A DNA stretch of 64,000 nucleotides from Onychostoma macrolepis. Lineage: Eukaryota; Chordata; Actinopteri; Cypriniformes; Cyprinidae. Both the position numbers and the translations under genes were made by a program. Below are positions 57,449-64,000 of this stretch, in pieces (within the stretch, counting starts at the first letter, position 1; every line of letters starts with the position of its first letter). The notes beneath the pieces were generated by a model that had not been told where the DNA came from, made no database searches, and saw only the letters and a program-made list of their open reading frames with translations. The stretch lies in assembly GCF_012432095.1 (NCBI RefSeq), contig NC_081158.1, forward strand, positions 11,686,497-11,750,496, written 5' to 3'.

Positions 57449-58419
57449 CTGTAAGAGATGAATCACAGATTCATAAAGTGATCAATAACACGGATCTTCT
57501 ATCTTATATAAGCAAATATAAAGTGCTACCAATTTGCTATTAACTACGAAGCATTTGTGATATTTCCAGTTAAGAATTATGCCAAGTATCTTTATATGAG
57601 CTTTTTTCCAGAAGAAAGAAATATGGTTCACTGATTCAAGCTGTACATGTTCAGTTTCATCAACCAGCAAAAATAATGACAGCTTACTCAGGTGTTACTC
57701 CTCATCTATCATTGTTAGGTGTGAACGATGTGCAGTTTCTAAATATAAGATGCATTAAGCAGTTTATAAGAAACACATCAACTGTAAAAGTATATCCTTC
57801 ACAGGATATTAAAAAGTACACATACATTTTATTATATTAGTGAAGTTATAGTTTTGAGACAAAATACCTACAATATCCCTTTACAGCTGTAGGAAACTCG
57901 GAAGTGAAGATCAGGAGTCTGAGTGAGTCTTCAGCAGGTTCTTGATTGAGATGGTACTGTGTCACGCTGCAGTCATCAAGACTGACTAAAGCACTGAATC
58001 ACTGTAGTTTTATACAGATTTCAGGAGGCCATCTTCAGAATATAAAGGATGTAAGCAGTTACAGGTATTTACCCAGATTTTCAGCAACTCTTAATTCAAT
58101 CAGCATAACTATAACACTCATTATCACAGAGATCTGCTGACTATCTAAGGCTGTGGTTTAATTTTCACCCAAATAATTGTCTTAATTGATGTGCATTCGT
58201 AAGAAAATAAACATTTATTATTTGGAAGTATTTTGTAGAACAAATATATATTACATAAATTAACACTGATTATATACATTATATTAATTCTTACAAAATT
58301 CTTTATGCATAAGCTAAATTGATACCTCTTTATTTACACCCAACTGCAGATGAATATTAGTTGAGTAATATTTATAAAAAGTTCTTGAGATTATTGGAAC
58401 ATGTCTATTAAGTATAAAT
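57449..58419. other. Intron of zinc-finger gene 3
   Basis: No exon or element ends are recognised. AT-rich, with one GC-richer patch (57890-58040) of unknown origin. Confidence 0.4.
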
Positions 58420-58941
58420 AAAACAAATAAAAAATTTAATAAATACATAAGTAAATAAATAAAATGTAGAAATACATAAATGAATGAATAAATAAATAAT
58501 TTAATGCTGAAATAAATAAATGCAGATATGAATGTATAAACTATTTTTGTACCATTTGTGTTATACTACATTTATTTCTGCATTTCTACATTTATTTATT
58601 TATGTATTTCTCAGTCTGTATGTTAATAAGGTAAGCGGTCCTAACCTCTCTCAATGCAGGATTAAATGAATAAAATGTAGTTTAACACAAATGGTACAAA
58701 AATAGTACAATTTAAAATTACACTTTTGACAAAATAATTTATGCATATCTGCATTTATTTATTCATGTATTTATGTATTTCTATATTTATTTATTCATGT
58801 ATTTCTGCATTTATTTATTTATTTCAGCATTTAATTATTTATTTATTCATGTATTTCTATATTTATTCCTTCATGTATTTATTTATGCATTTCTACATTT
58901 ATTTATTTCTGCATTAATGTATTTATTTATTTCTACTCTAG
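58420..58941. repeat. Degenerate ATTT-rich simple repeat, both orientations
   Basis: Left part is (aaat)-rich ('aaataaataaataatttaat'), right part (attt)-rich ('tttatttatttatgtatttc'), so the block folds back on itself around 58620-58720. It adjoins the 3' end of the LINE fragment at 58942. Confidence 0.8.
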
Positions 58942-59525
58942 TCATTTCTCGTCCTCCATAATAGACAGCAAGATACTACCACAATCAAAGCACAGAAACT
59001 TAGCATACTTCCTACATTCAATAAATACATGAGGTATTGTTTCTTCAACATTACAGTATTGACATAATCCATTTGGATGTTTCCCTATTATTTTAAGTGT
59101 GCTATTTAAATTTGAGTGCCCTAATAATATTCTGTTAAAGATGACCTCCTCTTTCCTTGACTTACCTATACACTTTATATTTTGATTTACTTTATTTACC
59201 CTTTTCCTCATTGTTCCACTTAATTTGCCAATCTTTATTCACTTTATTCCAGATTAAAACCTTAATCTCTGATTTACTTAATGGAATTTGTGTCTCTATT
59301 GTTTCTCTCTGTAATGCTTGCTTTGCTAATTTATCCACTTCTTCATTTCCCTTGATTCCTGTATGTGCTGCTGGGACCCATATAAAACTGACTGAGGTAA
59401 CATTTTGAACAATTCTTGAATGTATTTGTAGGATACTAAAGAGAATATCTTGGTGACTTGATTTATATCTCAAACTCTTTAAGACTGCAACTGAGTCAGA
59501 ACAAATTAAAACACGTAAACGAGTT
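58942..59525 (-). mobile_element. LINE 3' fragment with RNase H domain
   Basis: The reverse strand reads VLICSDSVAVLKSLRYKS, VTSVSFIWVPAAHTGIKGNEEVDKLAKQAL (RNase H, with the HTG-NEEVD motif), then a C-terminal Cys/His region (GLCQYCNVEETIPHVFIEC). LINEs with RNase H belong to the I/Nimb-like group. It is 5'-truncated and has a frameshift near 59205. The insertion lies about 45 bp from the donor of the finger gene 3 first exon. Confidence 0.8.
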
Positions 59526-59568
59526 GTATTGATTTCAACACTTTAAACATCTGAATAAAAGCGCTCAC

Positions 59569-59635
59569 CTTTCTTCAGCCGAATCACAGACGCGGCGCAG
59601 CCTTATGACGTCACATCGCCACACCAAAATAAAAG
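59569..59635 (-). promoter_or_regulatory. Likely 5' UTR exon and promoter of zinc-finger gene 3
   Basis: The reverse strand has a GC-rich segment ending at a donor (gaagaaag|gtgagc) at 59569. A perfect CRE palindrome TGACGTCA (59606-59613) sits about 40 bp upstream of that donor. The acceptor at 57449 would receive it. This is inferred from splice signals and composition; no transcript is visible. Confidence 0.5.
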
Positions 59636-59820
59636 TCCCTTTCCCCGCTTTATTAAACCTTCAAATAACAAACTTAGCATTGTCATCTTTCCATTGTTAA
59701 ACACATTAACAATAAATCCAAGCAGCATATAATAAACAATATAATACTAAAAAAAAAAGTAAACATTAAAATAATACTAAAGGCAAATTATAACACAAAT
59801 GAAATTATATTTCAGGAGGG

Positions 59821-60420
59821 TCAATCCATGCATGTTGACAGAAGTTTAAAGAATTTTAAGGCACTCTTCACTTTTAAATGTTTTATGGATTGAAATAAAA
59901 TTCTAAAATATTTTTTAAATGCCGTAAAACAAGTAGAAACTTTGACAAAGCTACATTTGTGTATATAAAACTTTGCTACAATCAACATATTGCACAAAAA
60001 TTGAATCTTGTTTTGCATAAAGACACCAAATTTAATAATATTATAGTCAAAAGCAGGCATTACTTTTTTCGTCTTCAAGCACTCATACAATCTGTCCCAA
60101 AAGGATCTAACAACAACTGTAAAAAAATATGTTCCTGAGATTCGATATCTTTCAAGCATAAAGTACATACATTACTGTCCAAACTAAATCTCATTCTAAC
60201 AAATTCATTATATGGGTAAATGTCATTAAGTGTTTTGAAGTGTACTTTGATTTTAGGTAGCAAGGGAAATGACAGGCATCTACTTCTAACTTTAATAGTG
60301 TCAGCTTTTGAAAACCTCTCAGATAAAATCTTTCTTTTAACAGGAGGAGGAAAATATTATTTTGTACTTAGTGCTCTGAAAACCTTGTTATTACATTTAA
60401 AGGGCATATTCCAGATTAGA
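59821..60420 (-). mobile_element. L1/Tx1-type LINE 3' fragment
   Basis: The reverse strand encodes LPKIKVHFKTLNDIYPYNEF, VCTLCLKDIESQEHIF (a zinc-binding Cys/His motif found after the reverse transcriptase) and, after a frameshift near 60115, RSFWDRLYECLKTKKVM and IQFLCNMLIVAKFYIHKCSF. This is the C-terminal end of fish L1/Tx1-like elements. 5'-truncated and non-functional. Confidence 0.75.
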
Positions 60421-60610
60421 GACTCCAGTGAGTCGATGTATAGAAAAATAATGTAGGAACTAGATTTTCTTTAAAATATACTTTAAAATACGCTATTAAG
60501 GCTTCTGGAGTCGTTTTTGTGAGAGAATTTTACTTCCGCATCTGAAAACCAGCAAAACCGGAATTGACGTAACGAGAGGGAGAGCGGTCCATGTTAACCA
60601 CAGGAAAACA

Positions 60611-61290
60611 ATGGATCACAATGACAGTTCGGACGCGGAGGAAATTTTAAATGTTTATTTACACTTGTATGACGGACCACAGATAAAATTATGAGCCTGC
60701 AGTGCAGCCAAGAGAGCAGGGACAGGTCAGGATTAGACAGAACAACGGTCAGAGGAGACACATTGAGTTGTTGTGTGAGGAGAACAGCAGGTGTCTTGGT
60801 GAGACCAGTGTTAGTTTACAGATATACACACGTTAGCTGACGATATGTAATCAGGCAATAGTAAAGCTAGTATTGGTCATCTATGAGTATTGATACTTAC
60901 CAGTAACAGAAACTAATAAGCGCTGATCAGGAGTGTCATGCTCGTTAATATGCGACACTAACGTTACGTTATATAGCGGTTTCTCATCACCGCAGGAGAG
61001 AGAGATAAACACGTTTTTGTTTCATTAAGTGTTTGTGTGGTAAATGCAAGGCCATGGTCACAGCTGAGGAAAGTCAGTGCTGCAGGGAGTTGGATGCATA
61101 CCAGGTCTTAGTGGAGAATGTGACCCCCAGACTTGATGTGCAGTGTCTGACTCTACTCCCAGGCTTTGAGGCTTGCTGTCTGAACCCATATGTGCTACAG
61201 ATAACCTCAGACAGGAGCACAGACCTCTCCATGCCAGCAGACATGAGTGTGTTTAGGGCAGAGATCATTTATTACTCAGAGCTAAATACA
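60611..61290 (+). pseudogene. P2X7 receptor C-terminal-like fragment
   Basis: The first piece from ATG 60611 reads MDHNDSSDAEEILNVYLHLY and meets a stop at 60690. A second exon after an acceptor near 61030 reads CLCGKCKAMVTAEESQCCREL, then CLTLLPGFEACCLNPYVLQ, a Cys-rich zinc-binding arrangement like the cytoplasmic tail of P2X7 receptors; fish genomes carry many such intronless or TE-spread copies. The channel part is absent, and the frame is cut at about 61290 by a palindromic repeat. The copy looks dead. Confidence 0.65.
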
Positions 61291-61295
61291 TGTAC

Positions 61296-61495
61296 CCACA
61301 TAGCAAATTTTCTCTGGCCCACACAATCAGTTTTTGCTTGGCCCATATACCGCAATGACTTACGGTCCAAGTGTGGCCCTTGTCTGGAATCCAGACCTGG
61401 TCCACACTAGGACCGTAAGTCATTGCAGTATGTGGGCCAAGCAAAAGCTGATTGTGTGGGCCAGAGCTGGGCCAGAGAAAAATTGCTATGTGGGA
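61296..61495. repeat. 200-bp palindromic repeat
   Basis: The arms 'cccacatagcaaattttctc' and 'agaaaaattgctatgtggg' mirror each other, as do 'atgacttacggtcc' and 'ggaccgtaagtcat' nearer the centre. Related 'gggccagatgtgggccggat' text recurs at 62577-62600. It truncates the P2X7-like fragment. Confidence 0.85.
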
Positions 61496-61499
61496 CCAT

Positions 61500-61945
61500 A
61501 CCTGTATGACCATAGCTGGCCCTATTCTGGTCCTGTACGCTGGACCAGATGGGTTCCACATGTCAGCCATAACAAAACCATAACCAAACCACTTGATACA
61601 CACCCCTCCCAGATTAATAGTCACAACAACGACAATATTCTGATCAAATATTTAATCATGTTTAATCAGCAAACCAAGTTGAATGAATCTCACACCTAAC
61701 ATACAGCATTGTCAGTTCACACTTTCACAAAAACTATAAAAAACGATTTAAAAAAAACATGCTTATTTGTTTTGCTTGGTCAGTGTGTTCACCCTGTTGG
61801 AGTATGGCAGTGTGAATTGGCTTTTAGGAGCTTTGGAAAACAAAACAAAAAACAGTAAAAGAAATATATATTTGTTTAATGTTCACGCAATTAACACAAA
61901 ATTCTTAAATAAGGTAGTTTCTCTATTTTTGCAGTATTCAAGTGT
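61500..61945. other. No recognised gene
   Basis: Continues the 'ctggccctattctggtcc' repeat for about 70 bp, then AT-rich sequence. Confidence 0.4.
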
Positions 61946-63586
61946 TCATGTCCCTGAATAATAACTGTATGAACCCAAGTCTGAAGAGTACACATAACAT
62001 CTAGTAGACAGCAATCCTTGTGAGTGAGAAGTCTGGTGTGGAGGCTGGATCTTGAACTGACTTCTGTCCAGGTTATCCATCTTCACAAACTGCCCTGAAA
62101 TTCAATTCAAACAAACAATGTAGTGTGAGGCTCTTACATTCACAATGCTCATTTTGGCCTCGGTGGTGAAGTGTGCAGAAAATTCTGCTGGACTGAAATT
62201 TAGTCTTTGGTGAACAGTCTTAAAGAGTGCAAATAATATTTTAAGTATCTTTCAGGCTCGCATGAGATTTCCACAAGCAACAAAGTCTGCTTGAACAAAA
62301 ACTTCACTACATTTAAAGTTTAGAAAATAATATACATACAGACCGTTACAGTTTGAAGTGAGGTGCGTTCACAGTACTCTGGTTCCGTATTACCGTTATT
62401 AATTTAAATTTTTTAAAGAACTTTTTTATTATCATCCGTGTCTTTTTTTGAATTATGATTGACCCCTCTGTAGGTTGTTGTGTATGAAGTGTCCTCAGAG
62501 CAGAGTTAAACAAGATGGCCTTGTAGGACATACAGGAACCCAGACAGCAACATAGTGTTGGCGTGAAATCCATGCGGGCCAGATGTGGGCCGGATCTGGG
62601 CAGACACTGCACACTGTCTGGGAAATATTTGATATTTATTTGATATATTTTTTTGAATATTTGATAAACTTTTGAATGTTTGAGGTTTTACTTACTAGTC
62701 AGATGGTTCATGGTGCTTTGGAGATGTTCTACGACAGGAGATCCGCTCCGCTCCAGCTCTGCAGCACAGCCATCAGCATGGAAGACTAGGAACAATGTCA
62801 CATAGCCAACAAATGTAGTATACAATTTCAGGATTATTAGAAATAAACAAACTACAGCAGAGGTGAAATGCAATAATAATAATAATAATATACAAAACAT
62901 ACAAAAAATCTTAAGATACCAGAATTCATATTTAATTATGTTTTACAGATGCATTTTGATATAGTTGAAATGTATAGTGAAAAATTCATATAAAGTTATT
63001 TAATAAGATTTCTCAGATCACCTGTTTCCTGAATCTCTGTCAGCAGCTCCCATTACAAATTGTCTTGTAACTTCCCCTGTTTTAGGTATTTTTTTCTGAC
63101 GCTCCTGAAATCACAGTACAATTTATCAATATTTGCTTGCAATGAAATAGTTTCAGCCCATTAGTTCATGTAAGTGACGTCACTGATTGACCCCCCACAG
63201 TGCAGACTTTTAGGTTAAATTAATTAGCTTATAGTGACTTCCATTTATCTATTGACAAAGTATCAGCAAAACATTTACAAAACTATCAAAGCCGCTCATC
63301 TACACATAAAAGGTGCTTAAAAACTCAAACGTTCATTAATAAGAGCTCAAATCTATAATTTAGCTTAACTGTAATTGTTAGCCTCTGATGCTAACGGTCT
63401 TTTTGAAGACACTAAACCACTCCTGTAAAGTAAAGATTCAACAGAAACGTGTCTGTTACATGTAAGAAAGTGTCAGGAACGGTTGTATGTATTATTTGTG
63501 TAACTTTAGGGAATAAACGTACCTGAAAAAAACAGCAGAGAGACAGCCTCTCGCAGCTTGTCAGCTGAGTTGACACCGCTTACCAT
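61946..63586 (-). pseudogene. Unidentified four-exon gene with defects
   Basis: Predicted reverse-strand exons: 63523-63586 (ATG; MVSGVNSADKLREAVSLLF), 63022-63104 (RKKYLKQGKLQDNL, stop, WELLTEIQET), 62696-62785 (VFHADGCAAELERSGSPVVE, then HLQSTMNHLT) and 61946-62094 (RQFVKMDNLDRSQFKIQPPH, stop TGA). Splice sites fit, and exons 2-4 join in one frame. Exon 2 has an in-frame TAA and the exon 1-2 junction is off by one base, so this copy is either a pseudogene or mispredicted at exon 1. The protein is small (about 130 residues), helical and probably coiled-coil. I do not recognise the family. A MITE-like segment (62560-62600) lies in intron 3. Confidence 0.45.
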
Positions 63587-63743
63587 GATAACCTCCTCCG
63601 CTCCAGTTTAAATGCGATTTGAATGCTCAAATTTGTTTGCTGACTGGGTATAAATACATAGTATATTAAAGATTTGAAAACCATCTGAATAATTTAGTTT
63701 TCTTCAATTTCAAGTTGCCTATATTTAGGTAGGTCACAACTAC

Positions 63744-63993
63744 TGTCACATGTTTGACCTAGTTTCTTCTGTTCCCTCTTTGGTTAATTAGCCCCACACC
63801 TGTTTCTGTTCTCCCTTTAATTACGTTGATTATATAAGCCTGTGTTCTCCCTCCACCGTTTGTCTGCGATTTCATTTGCCATATGTGGTGTGCTACTCCA
63901 TGCTCCTGGATACCTTCTGTGAATTATTATTAAAAGACTTTATTTGTTCTACTCCTCGTCGTACGCCTTCATTAGCATACACGTCACGTAACA
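63744..63993 (+). mobile_element. LTR of a retrotransposon running off the window
   Basis: Begins TGTCACATGTTTGACC and ends CACGTCACGTAACA (250 bp), with a TATATAAG box at 63831. Bases 63995-64000 (aatcgc) directly after the LTR are the complement of 63866-63871 (gcgatt), about 35 bases past the TATA box, the same geometry as the self-primed element at 29271. It is either the 5' LTR of an element continuing beyond 64000 or a solo LTR. Confidence 0.8.
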
Positions 63994-64000
63994 GAATCGC

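Noticed and set aside
58773..58961. Tyr/Leu/Phe-rich ORF as a membrane peptide
   Set aside because: Direct translation of an ATTT-type simple repeat.
63175..63182. Second perfect TGACGTCA
   Set aside because: It lies in an intron of the unidentified four-exon gene, away from any supported transcript start.

Overview
The window is vertebrate nuclear DNA, almost certainly from a cyprinid fish. Evidence: intron-split genes with GT-AG junctions; three C2H2 zinc-finger genes of the cyprinid type, with a short 'VFVKEESE / VFIKEESE' exon feeding one long finger exon; a C1q-domain gene; an EndoU gene; and a dense load of teleost transposons (hAT, Tc1, PIF/Harbinger, TTAA-type elements, L2-like, L1/Tx1-like and RNase H-bearing LINEs, self-primed LTR elements). 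There is no prokaryotic gene organisation, rRNA or CRISPR array.

Layout. 0-4 kb: a 27-bp minisatellite, then a six-exon EndoU endoribonuclease gene (+). 4-17 kb: nested mobile DNA only: a 1.16-kb hAT MITE, a PIF/Harbinger element with both its genes (each broken by a frameshift) inside an older MITE, an L2 tail, a Harbinger derivative keeping a scrap of Myb-like ORF, a hAT MITE holding a dead Tc1 copy, and a palindromic hAT MITE. 17.5-22.5 kb: zinc-finger gene 1 (+), whose stop codon is created by a LINE-tail insertion and whose large intron holds Harbinger and hAT elements. 22.5-27 kb: a truncated hAT and a HECT/G2E3-like gene (-). 27-34.6 kb: a Tc1 fragment abutting a 4-kb composite element that contains a 45-bp perfect palindrome and a young gag-only LTR retrotransposon with intact LTRs, then further element remains. 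35-38 kb: a secreted coiled-coil C1q-domain gene (+) with a tandem exon-intron duplication and a solo LTR (itself split by a hAT element) seven bases past a splice donor. 38-42 kb: repeats only. 42-59.6 kb: zinc-finger genes 2 and 3 (both -). Gene 2 has a TTAA-flanked foldback element inside a finger. Gene 3 has an internally duplicated first coding exon, a CRE-bearing 5' end and an L2-like LINE in its intron. Between them lie hAT MITEs and a second LINE. 59.6-64 kb: LINE fragments, a P2X7 C-terminal-like fragment, an unidentified four-exon gene (-) with defects, and the LTR of an element that runs off the edge.

The host genes do not form a pathway. The main themes are tandem growth of the zinc-finger family and repeated remodelling of coding sequence by mobile elements. 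Several insertions can be dated in order and placed to the base by their target-site duplications. The most distinctive observations are the LINE-made stop codon in finger gene 1, the TTAA element whose removal re-forms a finger reading frame in gene 2, the exon duplication and near-splice LTR insertion in the C1q gene, and two LTR elements whose primer-binding site matches their own predicted transcript start, as in Tf1/sushi self-priming.
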